The notes: generated by a model not told the origin, from the letters alone. A stretch of DNA of 64,000 nucleotides from Meconema thalassinum (GCA_946902985.2 OX336388.2:226508467-226572466), one strand, 5' to 3'; shown: positions 31,989 through 44,408, counted from the first letter of the stretch. Made by a program: numbers and translations.

Positions 31989-31994
31989 TTCATA
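31989..31994. repeat. Right target-site duplication TTCATA
   Basis: It directly follows the terminus CTACTACT and matches 16257-16262. Confidence 0.88.
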
Positions 31995-34020
31995 AACGTA
32001 TAGTACCCCATACTCTTCGACTATGTTACGCCACTGTCCCATACAATGTTCGGTTTGCATATGATAAAATAAAAGTTAATCTCCACAGCGGCTGAATTTC
32101 ACTTGCAGAAAATAAAATAATTTATAAAAGTGTATGAATTTCTTAAACACCCTGTAGTTGTGTTCGCAATTGATATTTCAGAATAGTTTATGAAAAACCA
32201 ATATATTGCTGCACGTGCCAATGTTCCTTAAGTGCATATACTCGTAAGTGTTCATTTGCCTAAAAGCATTAATGTTGGCTTGACCCCATGGTCGCTTTAA
32301 ATATTCCGGTATGAAATGCATTATTTGATAAGCCGTAATATCATTGGAATATATCTAAGTCCATTTGAAAGTTCACAATAGCAGTATATAATTACTATCT
32401 GCCTGCACAATTCGACTGTTGAATACAAGTCCAAACTTATAACGCTGTAACAAAATGTCGAAATAAAATTCAGCTTCCTGCATGTCGCCTGCTTATAAAA
32501 TGTCGGAACCAGCACGCCCTGCTCTATCTCACTGTTCTAGAATGATCGATGCGTAAAACTTGCCTCGTCATATCGCTTCGCTGTGCTGTCCTGTGCTACG
32601 AATGCGGCTTGAAATAATGTTCTCAATCTTGTTACAATGCTGCTTATTTCTTTAACATTTGAAAAGCATTGCTGTTCGCATAACTATAACCATGATGTTG
32701 GAAATACTCCTGTCCGAACACCGGCTCTCCTTTCGCTTTCACGGCCTGTATAGCTTGCCTCGCTAACCACTCTTCCTCGCACTGCCTACCGTGCTTCTCT
32801 TGTCTTGACTGACTGACCTACTTTCGCTCTCCCAGCGTATGCTGCTATCAGCCCCGCTTGCTGAACTAATACTGTCGTTTTCACCGTGCACCAAGTGCTG
32901 TACACAACTCTGCTTGCCGGAATACTACTGCTGTTTTCTATCGCGCACCAAGTGCTGTATTCGGCTCGACTGGCTGAACTAATACTGCTGTCCTCAAACT
33001 GCGTGATGATGAGGTCCTACTCGGCGCTGTCACGTGACGTTCCCCTACCTTCTGCGGTCATACGTCACAAGTATAATCTCGACCACCATCATCTCGGCTA
33101 TTAAGTTATACAATAACTTAAGGAATTATCTGCCTTTCTTCAAGTTATCACCATAAAGATTGTTTGATATTTCTTCTCTTCTGAGATGATCTAATATTAT
33201 GTTCCACATAGATCTTAATAATACTTCAATATTCCTCCCATAATTCCATCTGCTTGACTGGTAGTGCCACCTTCATCCTTGGCCTCCTACGTCATTTCCT
33301 AACATTCTTCTCGACTCGATCTGAGCGCTATCTCTTCTACTTTTCCCATAAATTTCAACTACGGCTCGATGTTAACTGGCGTAGCCGATAGCCTCAACTA
33401 GGTATCGGGTACAGTGTGAAGTTCTCGGTGATAATTTGATAAAAGATTGTCAAAAATATTTACACTCTCGTTACAATCAGATTGCGTACTGTACTAACAA
33501 TGAGGCACTAATGTAAGTTTTGCGCAGTTTATGACTACTTTTGCTACACTTTAAACATAAGAACCTATTTAAAAACCTAAAAAAAAACTATTTTATGTTT
33601 TTATAAACCTAAAATGTCAATTTTAAAAGCATAAACATCCCGTCCCAAGTGATAACTGATTAACAACACAGTTGTTAGACGCTTTTTAAATGTAAGAAAT
33701 GTAACTACTGTATACAATAAAATGTGATAATTCAAGAGGATCTGAAAACGGTTGAACCATGACTGATCGCAAGGATTTGCCTACGGTGAAAATAGGCTTG
33801 AATATGGATTTGATATTGTGTCTTCTTAGAATGTTGCAAATCCTGTCCGAGGCAGATAGGCCAATTTCGCAGGAGGAGGATTCTGCGATAATATGTCATT
33901 CGGCTTATAATAATCATTTATTGCAGCTAATAGCCATGCCGAGATACAAAACTAATACTGATAGCTTTTTATCTTATCCATCAAAGTGTCTATATACAAA
34001 GTGTCTAACTGGTTCTGTTT
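31995..34020. other. Intergenic sequence, no gene recognised
   Basis: This is the right flank of the foldback. It holds a small tandem repeat (32857-33000) and several short ORFs. A 136-codon frame at 33759-34169 has no recognisable domain and overlaps a LINE relic on the other strand, so I do not call it. Confidence 0.5.
32857..33000 (+). repeat. Tandem repeat, ~57-60-bp unit, 2.5 copies
   Basis: CACCAAGTGCTGTA and GCTGAACTAATACTG recur with GCTTGC/GCTTGCCGGAA variants at about 32857, 32913 and 32973. Confidence 0.65.
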
Positions 34021-34029
34021 GCTATATAG

Positions 34030-34690
34030 TTATTCGCAGCAGAAGCGTGTTAGCGATGCTTTCCTCTGGGCGCAAGAAATGGCGTGATATCTGTGACAAG
34101 CACTACCACACTGAGAGCAGGTGCATTGGGGGCCTGGGTCATGAAATCCTCTTCTTGAGCATATCTTAAAATGAAAACCGTGGACGGGTGATCGTATGCC
34201 GTAGTTCAAAGTTGGCATTCATCCAGTCCGTCGACATTAGAGCTTCTGTGGAGTAGAAATCAGGCCATATGTCATTACGCTTGAGGTTTAGTTCTTCGAT
34301 CAGTCTCTGGTATTGCACTGTTGATGGTAGGGAGTTCTCCAAACGCAGGTCTCCTAAGAAGAAAGTCTCCCTTGCTAGTACGTACGTTAGACGAGATGGC
34401 GTGTATTTTGATAAGTGCAGAATTTTCTTTAGAAAAGTAGACTTAACTCTTTCTATCTCACGAAGGTTACTTTGTGTCAAATGATCCCAAGTTATTTGAA
34501 TGCCGTATGTCACTATTGGAGTTATTTTCGTTCTGAATAAATTAATTGCGGTTTACAAAGATAGATTTCACAATTGCATTATGTCTTGCATTGCTTTTAT
34601 GGCAGATGATGTTCTACCCCTGACATGTCACGTGAATACGTTCCCTTGCATTTGCATTACTACTCCTAGGTATTTGAAATGATTTACGTT
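34030..34690 (-). pseudogene. LINE C-terminal relic with zinc-knuckle-like end
   Basis: On the minus strand it reads VNVNHFKYLGVVMQMQG, then stops and frameshifts, then TYGIQITWDHLTQSNLREIE followed by ERVKSTFLKKILHLSKYTPSRL (in parts) and DIWPDFYSTEAL. In a shifted frame it ends HGFHFKICSRRGFHDPGPQC and TCSQCGSACHRYHAISC, a Cys/His cluster like the C-terminal zinc knuckle of some non-LTR retrotransposons. It differs in sequence from the LINEs at 5885 and 40827, so it belongs to another family. Confidence 0.65.
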
Positions 34691-34804
34691 GACTAGAGGT
34701 TCTCCATCTAGTAGTATGTTTATGATGTAGCACTACATTAATTAGTCTCATTGAGTAGCCATTCTTCGTGTTTCAAAATTAGGGTTTTGCAAGTACAAGT
34801 ATTT

Positions 34805-35622
34805 TATTTAGACGTCTGTTTAAGAAAAGGGTCCAGGAAATGTTGTACAATGGCATTATAGAGGAACCAGGAGTATTCCTTACATCATCTTCTTTTTGCT
34901 GAAGACCAGGTGATATTGGCTCAAGATATAGACGATGCCTCTTATATGATGAGGAAATTAGTTGAGGAATATCAAATGTGGGGACTAAATATCGATTACA
35001 ACAAAACAGAACACCTTACATTAGAGAATAATGGTGGTGAGAAACTACAGATCGGAAATACAGAAATTCGAACAGTCACTAAATTTAAATATTTGGGTTC
35101 AATAATAAAAGCTGGGGGAAGAAGATGATCTGAAATTGAGAAAAGGGTAAGTGATGAATAATTGGAGCATTACATTCCGTTTTATGGAGCAGAAACATTT
35201 TAAACAACGCCGAGAAACTTATTTACAGTTCATTGGTACGAAGTATTTTGTTATATGGAGCAAAAACTTGGACGTTTAACAGACAGCAAGCAAACACATT
35301 ATTAGTAACAGAGATGGATTATTGGAGGAGGGCGGCAGGAAAACCAAGATTGGATAAAATTAGAAATACGAGAATCAGAGAAATTAGGCAGGTAAAAAAA
35401 AATCTACTAGAAGTGGTTGAAGAAGGAAGATTACAATGGTTTGGACAAGTGAAAAGGATGCAGAATAGTAGAATTCCAAATGTAATGTTACATTGGCAAG
35501 CTGAAGGCAAACGGAAACGGGGTAAACCAAGAGTACAATGGATGGATGGTGTAAAGAGAAGCGTGGCTACCAGAGGCTTAACCGAGGAAGATGCTGAAAA
35601 CCGACATTTAGTGGAGGAGTAG
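34805..35622 (+). pseudogene. RTE-like LINE 3' relic
   Basis: The frame reads LLFAEDQVILAQDIDDASYM (FADD degraded to FAED), then WGLNIDYNKTEHLTLENN, then TKFKYLGSIIKAGG followed by a stop. After a frameshift it continues with RSILLYGAKTWTFN, LQWFGQVKRMQNSRIP and KRKRGKPRVQWMDGVKRS. These are the standard segments downstream of the RT palm in RTE-type elements. The catalytic Asp change, stop and frameshift mark it as dead. Confidence 0.75.
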
Positions 35623-35684
35623 AATATTTTTGGGTTGAAGGAAAACTATTTTATTGCAGAATATCTCTATTTAATATCAAACAA

Positions 35685-36478
35685 ACCCGATTCTTGGATG
35701 TCACGGGTAATCTCGAGAACCAGTGGATGGATTTTGATGCGGTTTTCACCATTCTGTAAAGGATATCTCGAGGAAGGTTTGTGTAGAAAATAATTAATTT
35801 ATGGTCAAAGGAAGCCATGCAGTAACAATTTCAGTGAAGGAGTCGAAAAAAGAACCTGGTGTCCGCGCTCTTTATAATCATACGCTGGGCAAACCGTTAA
35901 AAATATCAACATACTATGAGTGTAAGAATTATTGATCAGCTTGAAAAGTTCTACAAAAAAGTCCCGGAAAGCATATCTCTATCTTAAATACATCGCCCAT
36001 ACGTTTTCATTTGTTTCAACAATCTCCATTCAATTACTGAGGAGTCAGTTTACGATCTAGCTAGTTACAGCCTAGCTAGCGAGCGAGCCTATTACCCCAG
36101 ATACAGCCAGAGGCAAACTGTCAAGTCGTTTTGAGTTAAGACTTCAGAGAAGAGTGGTTGTGTTTGGAGTGCAACTCGGATTTTCTTCATTTCGCCTGTG
36201 AACGTTTCGTATTGAAAAATACGCAGTCAAGTTAAGATTGGACGGGAGGGGGATTTTTGTTTCATGCACCTCGCCATTTTTAAATTACGTCTGGCAAGAA
36301 TTCGTTACACATGCATCTCCATTATAATATAATTAATAGTCCAGTCAGTGATTTTAACCCATCATGCCGAGACGTTAAACGAATATAGGTCGTAGTTCTT
36401 TGACATAGGAAAAAACGCTTATCACGTAATGCATTCATAACTGTTCCCGGGTGAAGCCGGGGCGGGTTGCTAGTGAAA
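35685..36478 (+). repeat. Dispersed repeat family E
   Basis: CGATTCTTGGATGTCACGGG, GTAATCTCGAGAACCA and GATGGATTTTGATG...TTCACCATTCTGTAAAGGATA are shared with 52470-52715. The segment probably ends at GGGTGAAGCCGGGGCGGG and TTGCTAGTG near 36475, similar to the end at 9982-10013. Class unknown. Confidence 0.55.
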
Positions 36479-36900
36479 CAATAGATAAAACTAACTACAG
36501 CTTACACACTATAAGAAGAAAATAAATATTTTTCTGTTCATTCTTTGGAAATATCCAAATGTTCGCCGTTTTTTTTATATTCTTTTTTGGCTGGCAGTGT
36601 GTCATAAACGTCATAGCAATCGGGGTGGTATATACAATTCTTTTTCGTGGGGAGCTAACAACCTGGAGAATTGTGCGTATTCTCAGGGGATTGTCACCGC
36701 AAAATACCCAGAAATATCAACCAATTATTTTAGATAAGAGTTAATTGTACAATTCTAAGTGTAGCGGCAATACAAAAAATGTTGTTAAATACAACACAAC
36801 ACAAAAATAAAATTTTATACTTAACGAATTTTCTATTATGGCCTATGGAGTATGAATGGCAAATATCTAAATATTTGTCTGTTTATTAATCAGAAAGAAA
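36479..36900. other. Unassigned sequence
   Basis: AT-rich with only short ORFs. I see no repeat end or domain. Confidence 0.4.
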
Positions 36901-37198
36901 AACTGGGTCCGTGGTTCATATCCCGGTCATTCCATGTGAGATCTGTGCTGGTCAGAACGGAGGCAGACAGGTTTTTCTCCGGGTACTCTGGTTTTCCCTG
37001 TCATCATTTCATTCCAGCAACACTCTCCACCATCATTTCATTTCATCTGTCATTCATTTAATCATTGCCCCAGAGGAGTGCGTCAGGCCTCGGCAGTCGG
37101 CACAGTCCATATCCTCGCCTCTAGATGGGGGCTTCATTCATTCCATTCCTGACCCGGTCGGAGACTGGAAGCAGGCTGTGGATTTTCATTTCATAAAT
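36900..37198 (+). mobile_element. tRNA-derived SINE, 5'-truncated (same family as 44866-45190)
   Basis: This starts inside the head at GGGTCCGTGGTTCATATCCC and continues ATGTGAGATCTGTGCTGG...GGTTTTTCTCCGGGTACTC, ending ...GGAAGCAGGCTGTGGATTTT. The A-box part is missing. Confidence 0.7.
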
Positions 37199-37229
37199 TG
37201 ATAATTAATTTCTCAAAAGTACCGTATGT

Positions 37230-37378
37230 GGAATTCTCAGTTTTGCCTCACAAGGCTGAGTATACCCCGTTCCAGCACTCTGACCAGAATTAAAATGTCT
37301 TGGCAGAGCCGGGAATCGAATTCGGACCTTCGGGGCGGCAGCCAAGAATGCTAGCCACTACTCCACGAGGTAGTCTTA
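37230..37378 (-). mobile_element. tRNA-derived SINE of another family
   Basis: On the minus strand it has the A-box-like CGTGGAGTAGTGGCTAGC, the B-box-like GAATTCGATTCCCGGC, and a body with CAAGACATTTTAATTCTGG. Confidence 0.65.
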
Positions 37379-37409
37379 TTTCGATCTTAATATTGTTTAT
37401 GTTCGACCC

Positions 37410-37748
37410 TGACCATTGAAAAACCCACAGCCTGCTTCCAGTCTCCGACCGGGTCAGGAATGGAATGAATGAAGCCCCCATCTAGCGGCGAGGATATGAA
37501 CTGTGCCGGCTGCCGAGGCCTGACGCACTCCTCTGGGGCAATGATTAAATGAATGACAGATGAAATGAAATGATAGTGGAGAGTGTTGCTGGAATGAAAT
37601 TTTGACAGGGAAAAACCGGAGTACCCGGAGAAAAACCTGTCTGCCTCCGTTTTGTCCAGCACAGATCTCACATGGAGCGACCGGGATTTGAACCACGGAC
37701 CCAGCGGTGAGAGGCCGGCGTGCTGCTGCCTAAGCCACGGAGGCTTCT
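37410..37748 (-). mobile_element. tRNA-derived SINE inside family C copy 1
   Basis: On the minus strand it reads GCCTCCGTGGCTTAGGCAGC (A-box-like), then CCGTGGTTCAAATCCCGG (B-box-like), then CATGTGAGATCTGTGCTGG and the body down to CTGGAAGCAGGCTGTGG. It is the same family as 44866-45190. Confidence 0.75.
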
Positions 37749-38255
37749 ATATGTCTGAAAACTGTATCATAATGATGGTCATTATAACACCATGTTTCAT
37801 TATGAAACAGTCTATTCCACCAATCACAGCTCAAGAAACAGTTGTTTGACCAATTAGATATGGATACCTTCGCGCATGCGCTCAAAATCCAACATGTCTA
37901 TATAAATTGCCGAAATGGAAAGTGCACCGTCCATATGTTCGCGTAAATAAACTGGTGAATATGAGACAAGAAATAGCACTGTACCTTAATATCCCCAAAA
38001 CCAATTTCTACACAGCGCGTTGTTTCCAAACGACTTCGGTGACAGTTTTACTGAATACTGGTGCACAATCTGAACATATGGCATTGAAGCACACAGAGCG
38101 CATGCGGCGGTTGGCCAGAGAGCTTGGAGAACAGTGATATCCTACCCAGCCCAGCACCCGATCACAAAATTCTAGTGACTTAACAGATATTTATGAATAT
38201 TTATGTTAAAACATATTATAAAGTTATAATTATCGTCGAACATAAGCAGTCGTAT

Positions 38256-38367
38256 GCAACTCGCCTATAATGGTAATTAAGACACTCGTATGGAAATTAT
38301 AAAACTCACTTGCGCTCGTTTTATAAACATACTCGTGTCTTAATTATAGCCATTATAGGCTCGTTGC
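38256..38367 (+). repeat. ~112-nt imperfect hairpin at the end of family C
   Basis: GCAACTCGCCTATAATGG...AATTAAGACACTCGTATG pairs with CATACTCGTGTCTTAATTAT...CCATTATAGGCTCGTTGC around a loop rich in GCTCGTTTTATAAA. Mirror or parallel forms are at 45455-45567 and 60150-60261. Confidence 0.8.
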
Positions 38368-38380
38368 TTAATGTACTATT

Positions 38381-39250
38381 ATAACTTATCCAATAAGTTA
38401 AGATTAGGGTACAACCAAATATACAATTATTTTATGCTTTAACCAAAGCAACTCTTTCTTAATTTTTGATGGCTTTCTCCCCAGCTCCCCCCTCTCCCTT
38501 ATATACGCCCCTGATAGCAATGTATTTCGTGTAAAGGGTCACAAAACCTAGGACTGCCGAGGCAATATCGTGACAAGAGGTTGCTGTAGTGATTACCTTG
38601 TCAATAGCATGTTGTGAGCCAGTGCTTAGAATAGTTAACTTGCTCAGCCTTTACAGCATTGTCACATAACACATACACACATGTCGGGGGAGAACGCACA
38701 TGTGTTACAATCAATGGCAGAGAGAGGGGGGCAAGCAAGCATATAGAGACGAAAGCTCGGCGGACTCTGGCGACAGAAGAGGCACAACATATACACACAC
38801 ACAGACAGAATCACAAACCATGTAGGTCCATACAGGCACGTAACGTTCCGGCTGGCTCACAACAATATTGTATAGTGTTGCCAGTGGAAATGATTCGATG
38901 GTTTCTACTAGAGCTACTGCGTGTGCCCTGCAGGAGTACATGTGCACTGTGCATGCACAAAACGCTTTGCCCGCGCGCTCTCTCTCGTGTCCACTGCCTT
39001 GCATCACATGGCTTATTGGCTTCAGCCCCAGTCGTAACATGTGTGTGCATTTCGACTCACACACACACACACTTCAGTGCGTCTCAAACTATGTTTGTAC
39101 ACACTCTCTTTGGGAAGCAAAGTCACCGGCAGTTTCTTACGTTACTAAACCAATGTTATCTTACAAAGGTGATGGCAATTTTAGTTTAACCCTTTAAAGG
39201 TTAGTTGTTTCTATATTAACCACCTGCTATAAGGACAATTTATGTTGTCA
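38381..39250. other. Unassigned, GC-richer stretch with CA/GT tracts
   Basis: ORFs of up to 176 codons exist on both strands between 38659 and 39197. They overlap each other and consist largely of His-Thr repeats from CACA tracts, and no domain is recognisable. I see nothing to support a gene. Confidence 0.45.
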
Positions 39251-40620
39251 ACAAGTAGTTCCGAGAAGAACTATACGGCCTATTTTCATATAACCTACTC
39301 ATGTTAATTGCATTTATCAACATACAAAATTTCAATTTTATTGTTGTGATAGATTCGTAGATATTGAGAACAGTCTAAATGTTTCAGATGGTCACCAGGC
39401 TGGATTTTTATTTACGTACTATTACGTTATGATTATTGTGTACGTGTGGTATTCAAACTTCAATCGCATGATTAGGACACAACAAGTAACAAGGAGATTT
39501 TAAAATTTCGCACAGCTGCCATCTTGTAGTTATGAAAACAAATAAATTAGATGGCAGTGGATTAACATTTGTATATGCATTTAACGTGCAATTTTCACTG
39601 CACTCGGATGGTTAATTCGCGAGAAACGTCCATGTTGGATTTGTGCTCACCAGGTTACTGAAAGTCCTATAGGCGAACGTATGTCCGTAGCCTCTACGAA
39701 CACAAAAAATTTCAGTTTCATTGCTGTAAAAGATTCGTATATATTGAGAACCGTCAATATATTTCGGATGCTCGCCATTATGGATTGTTATATGTATAGG
39801 CCATAGAGTTATGTACCATTAAAGGAAAATTATTGCATAGCTTCATTATTCAAAGTTTCACTTCAATCGCATGATTACCACACAAGAAATAAAAAATAAT
39901 TTTAAAATTTCGCACAGCCGCCATCTTGAGGTTGTGTAAACAATTGAACTAAATTAGATGCCAGTGCATTACAATATGTATAATCATTTACTGTACAACA
40001 TTTCACTGCGCTCAGATGGTTAAATCACGAGAAAAGTCTATTAAAATATTTCAAATTTGCTTGGCCGCCATGTTCGTTTTGTAGTTTACAGATTTTTGAA
40101 TGTTACATAGATAAACTTGTAGTAGTGCCCTTTATCACCGTACAGAATTTCAGGGTGATATCTGTAATAGTTTCGGAGATATAGAATGCCAGTGAAATAT
40201 TTCGAACAGCCGCCATTTTGAGGTGATGTAAACAATTGAACTAAGTTAGACATCAGTGCATTACAATGTGTATAAACACCTCCTGTACCAAGTTTCATTA
40301 CGGTTGGATGGTTAAATCGCGAGAAAAGTCTTTTTAAAAGTCTTAACTTCGCTTGGCCGCCATGTTGGTTTTGTAGTTACCAAGTTTTTAAAAGTCTCAT
40401 AGGTGAACTTCTAGTAGTGCCCTTTATCACCGTACAAAATTTCAGGGTGATATCGGTAATAGTTTCGGAGATACTGAATGCTGGTGAAATAATTCGCACT
40501 GCCGCCGTGTTGAATTGGTGCGACACAATACAAATTGAAGGGTACGGTCGGGGTTGGTCATAATGATGCTATGATCTTACCGAGTTTCATTGAAATCGCT
40601 CGAGCCGTTTAGAAGTTATT

Positions 40621-40651
<31 letters not shown>

Positions 40652-40681
40652 TTTTTTCATAAAATGAAAATAGGCTAAAAA
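39251..40681 (+). mobile_element. Helentron-like non-autonomous element, subfamily beta, copy 1
   Basis: The 5' end ACAAGTAGTTCCGAGAAGAAC, followed by CTATACGGCCTATTTTCAT, is inverse to the 3' end ATGAAAATAGGCTAAAAATG. Internal blocks with TTCGCACAGCCGCCATCTTG and ACAAAATTTCAGGGTGATAT are tandemly repeated. A (CA)n tract (40625-40650) precedes the 3' hairpin. The layout is the same as in the alpha elements but the sequence is different. Confidence 0.62.
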
Positions 40682-41125
40682 TGCTGATGTTTGAATCTTT
40701 CAACGATATTTTCTTCTGGAAGTGTTAATATTTCTGAAACTCAAATATTATCTCTTTACCTCTTTGATCCAAGGTGATTGAAAAAAAAATATTATCTTTA
40801 AATAATAATAATAAAAAAAGTTTAAAGGTCCCAGGAATTAACCTGGGAGGAGTCCTTGTGGCTCTGGGCAAATGGGAGTGAAATGCGTCGTTGCCTGTCA
40901 TCTGCAACCATAACATATTGGATTCAGCAAGAGAATCCAACTAGCCTCTTTCACTCCAACTCCAGCACGTAACCTACAAGAGGTGCCCCTGTTAAGCCCA
41001 GCAACCCAGTGGAAGGTTGGGCAACCAATCCCAGCGGGAAGCTGGATCGGTGAGCCGATCAGTGCTGGGGGCTCTAAGAAAAACGCTCAACGGTCTCAAA
41101 GGCGGAAGAAGAATTTCATTTCTCA

Positions 41126-42429
41126 ATGGCTGAGAGTGCGGAAGAACCTCGTGGAGTCAACCACGATAACAAATCATTTCAGACTAACAATCTGATCTTA
41201 CTCTGGAATGTTATTCCTACCCTTGAAAAACACAATTTCAATTGCAGAATGGAAAAGCAGCTGAAAGAAAGCACTACCCCAGGTGGCAGCTCGGAAGAGA
41301 AATCCACCATTGCGTTATGCAATGAATCGGGACCTAGGGTTCTGGGGAGTCCCAACATCTGCAATAGGGATGAGTCGGAGCATTCTTGGAATCCTTCCAG
41401 ACTTAAGTTTAAACATAAGTTTTTTGCAGGTACTTTGAATTTAAATTCTTTACTGAAGGTGGGTAAACAGACGGAATTAGAACTGCTTTTAGATAGAAAC
41501 GAAATTCAAATTTTAGCAGTACAAGAGACAAGATATTTGGATGAGAATGTGACAGAAACGAAAGATTATAGAATCTTTAAAGGTAAACCTGCGATTAAAA
41601 TTATGAAAGGAATGCCACTCTTGGGAACAGCCTTTTATGTCCATAAAAGTCTATTAGCCAATGTAACTGAATTCAAATCTCGCTCAGGTTGTCTCTTTTG
41701 ACAATGAAATGCAAAAATAAAATATATACTTTTGATAATTGTCATGCGCCAATAAACGAAGACAACAAGAAGAACCCAAATAAAGTAGAGGAATTCTGGG
41801 ACCTCCTAGATGATGAAATATCTAAAATTCCAAAATCAAATGTGGTGATATTACTTGGAGATTTCAATGCCCAAATAGGAAGAGAGAGGATTCATAGACA
41901 AATAGTGGGAGAATATGCTGCACACCAAAGAACAAACAGAAATGGGATGAGATTAATTACTATTTGTAAAAACTTTCAACTTAAGTTAATGTCAACTTTC
42001 TTCAAGAAATTGCCAAGGAAAGCTGAAACATGGATTTCTCCAAATCCAATACTAGGCGAATTTCAACTGGGTCATGTAGCTATATCCAAAAGAAACATGA
42101 AAGAAATTATGAATGTCAAGGTTATAAGAAGCAGAGAATTTGACTCTGATCACTATTTGTCTAAAATTAAACTCAAATTCTTACCCAACAGAAACCACAG
42201 AAGAGGGGAAAGAGTAAATAAATATAACACAAATAGACTTCAAATTACACAAGAAACATTGGAACAATTTCAGGAAGAAATAAAAGTAACTCATCATGGG
42301 AAGTGGCAAGATTTATCTAAAGAAATAACCAACGCAGCTCAGAAGACGTTTGGACTAGCCAAACCTAAGAAGAAACCTTGGTGGAATCAAATATGTGAGG
42401 ATACGTTACAAGAGAGAACAAAACAATGA
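41126..42429 (+). pseudogene. LINE copy 2 endonuclease
   Basis: The first frame (41126-41701) carries GTLNLNSLLKVGKQTEL and VQETRYLDEN, equivalent to the N and E motifs. A frameshift near 41690 leads into LLGDFNAQIGRERIHR (41852 onward), then TWISPNPILGEFQLGHVAIS, where copy 1 has QIDLVAIS, so the catalytic Asp is replaced, then FDSDHYLSKIK. The frame ends at TGA 42427-42429 (ERTKQ*KKWK). Confidence 0.8.
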
Positions 42430-44408
42430 AAAAAGTGGAAATGCTCTGGAAAGACGGAACATTATGACCAATTCAAACAGCAAAGGAAAGACACTGCTAG
42501 AATAATAAGGGGAGTTAAAAGATCATTCGAAAAATCACAACTTAATGACCTGCAAGACAGCTTTGTTAAAAATAACTCTCGAAACTTCTATCAGACTTTT
42601 AAGAGTCAATTAAAGGAGTATCAAGAACCTAGCATATGCTTTAAAGATGAAAGTGGTAGGCTTGGCCTAAGCAATGTTGAGAACTGTGAAATACTAGCGA
42701 AGCACTTTGATCAACTTTAAAACTGCCCTGAACCAGATCATAAGTTGGAATTCTCACAAGCAACAGAAAATCTGGAAGAAGATATACCACCCAATGCTGA
42801 AGAAATTAAAGAAGCAATTAACAATCTAAAAAATAATAAAGCTAGCGGAGAGGACTCTATAACAGCTGAACTTTTGAAATGGTCTCATCAAGAATCATTG
42901 AAGAGCTGCAGTTAATCTTTGAAGATATTTGGAGAACAGAGAGGATTCCAGAGGAATGGAAAGTGGCTCTAATACACCCATTGCATAAAAAAGGGGACAA
43001 AAAAACGTTGATAACTATAGAGGCATCTCTCTTCTTCAAATTGCATACAAGGTATTTTCAAAAATATTGCTGAATAGAGTAGAAACATCACTTGACAAGC
43101 AACTGGGCGAGTATCAAGCTGGATTTCGAAAAGGTAGATCTTGTTCAGAACAAATATTTAACTTAAAATCCATATTTCGCCATAGGATACTGAATTCAAA
43201 GGACATGGTTGTGACTTTTGTAGATTTTAAAAAGGCCTTTGACTCGGTTGATAGAGAAACCATAGAGAAAACAATTCGTGAATTTGGAGTGAAAACTAAA
43301 TTGGCAAACCTAATACGTGAAACCCTTACTGACACGATTTCAAAAGTAAAATTTAAGGGTGAGATATCATAATCTATTAAGATAAATACAGGTGTACGGC
43401 AGGGTGATGGTTTATCACCCCTTCTGTTCAACTGTGTTTTAGAGAAAATTGTAAGAATTTGGAATTTAAAGCTAAAAGAACATAACATTTCGCCAGTAAC
43501 TTTGGGGAGAAGAAACAAAGGCATTGAAATAAGTTGCCTAGCATTTGCAGACGATTTTGCTATATTGTCAGAAAACCTAACAAGTGCAACAACACAAATC
43601 AATCTCTTGGAAGAAATAGCCAACAAAACAGTTTTGAGAATCTCCGTAGAAAAAACTAAATTTATTACAAACATCAAGAACGCTTCAAAATATTTGGCAA
43701 CAGATATTGGCCCAGTGGAAAAAGTAAAGAAATTCAAATATCAAGGGAGAAATAATTCAAGAAAATGGTTTAGAAAAATCTTCGGTAGAAGAAAGGGTAC
43801 ACAAGATGGAAATAGCATATGGTATCAGTAAGAATTTTTATAACAAAAAGTGCTTATCTAAAAATCTTAAAATAAGGCACTACACTACAGTGGTGAAACC
43901 GGAATGCCTATACGCAAGTGAATGTCTGGTACTAAACTATAGATTAGATAAACTTTAAGTACTAGAAAGGAGAATCATGAGGAAAATTTTAGGCCCAGTG
44001 AAAACAGCAGAAATATGGAAATTAAGATATAATGATGAAATATACATGAACATAGAAAATATAACAGAAACGATAAGAAAAAGGAGATTGCAATTTTTTG
44101 GACATATTTACAGAATGGATGATTCCAGATTAACAAAAAGGATATTCAAGTACCTTTGCGAGAAAAGGGCAACAACTAGCTGGATTCAAGAAGTAAAGAA
44201 AGATTTAGAAAGAAATAATATAAGTGAAGAAGAAACGGTGAACCGAGAGATCTTTAGAAAAAGGGTATTAAGTATGAAAGGATTCCAAGGAAGATTGCCA
44301 AAGAAACCTGGTGCGAAGTGGTCCGAGGACCGAAAGAAGCAGCATAGTGAACGGATGAAGGAGTACTGGAGGGAACGGAAGAGAAAACAACAAAGTGTGA
44401 AGAATTGA
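42430..44408 (+). pseudogene. LINE copy 2 reverse transcriptase, multiply frameshifted
   Basis: Readable pieces include NFYQTFKSQLKEYQEPSICF, HFDQL*NCPEPD (stop at about 42718), IHPLHKKGDKKTL, LGEYQAGFRKGRSCSEQI, motif A VTFVDFKKAFDSVDRE, motif B GVRQGDGLSPLLFNCVL, motif C LAFADDFAILS (43537 onward) and KFKYQGRNN where FKYLGEI is expected. After another frameshift it has RRLQFFGHIYRMDDSRLTKR and ends WSEDRKKQHSERMKEYWRER. At least four frame breaks make it a pseudogene. Confidence 0.82.

Larger units (their letters stand above)
37393..38380 (+). repeat. Family C hairpin-rich repeat, copy 1, interrupted by a SINE
   Basis: The element starts TTTATGTTCGACCCTGACCAT, is interrupted at about 37410-37748 by a SINE, then resumes ATGTCTGAAAACTG. 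It contains ATCATAATGATGGTCATTAT, TCGCGCATGCGCTCAAAATC and a TATATAAATTGCCGAAATGG block. It ends in GTCGAACATAAGCAG plus a long hairpin (38256-38367). Other copies are at 45448-46124 (minus) and 59587-60272. Confidence 0.75.

Noticed and set aside
33759..34169. 136-codon ORF beginning MTDRKDLPTVKIGLNMDLIL.
   Set aside because: There is no recognisable domain, and its second half overlaps the minus-strand LINE relic at 34030-34690.
37907..38137. ORF in family C shared by three copies (HRPYVRVNKL...MRQEIALYL).
   Set aside because: It has no shared ATG, and differences between copies include many amino-acid changes, so conservation is explained by repeat identity. I see no sign of protein-level constraint.
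38659..39197. ORFs of 109-176 codons on both strands.
   Set aside because: They overlap each other, are rich in His-Thr from CACA tracts and contain no recognisable domain.
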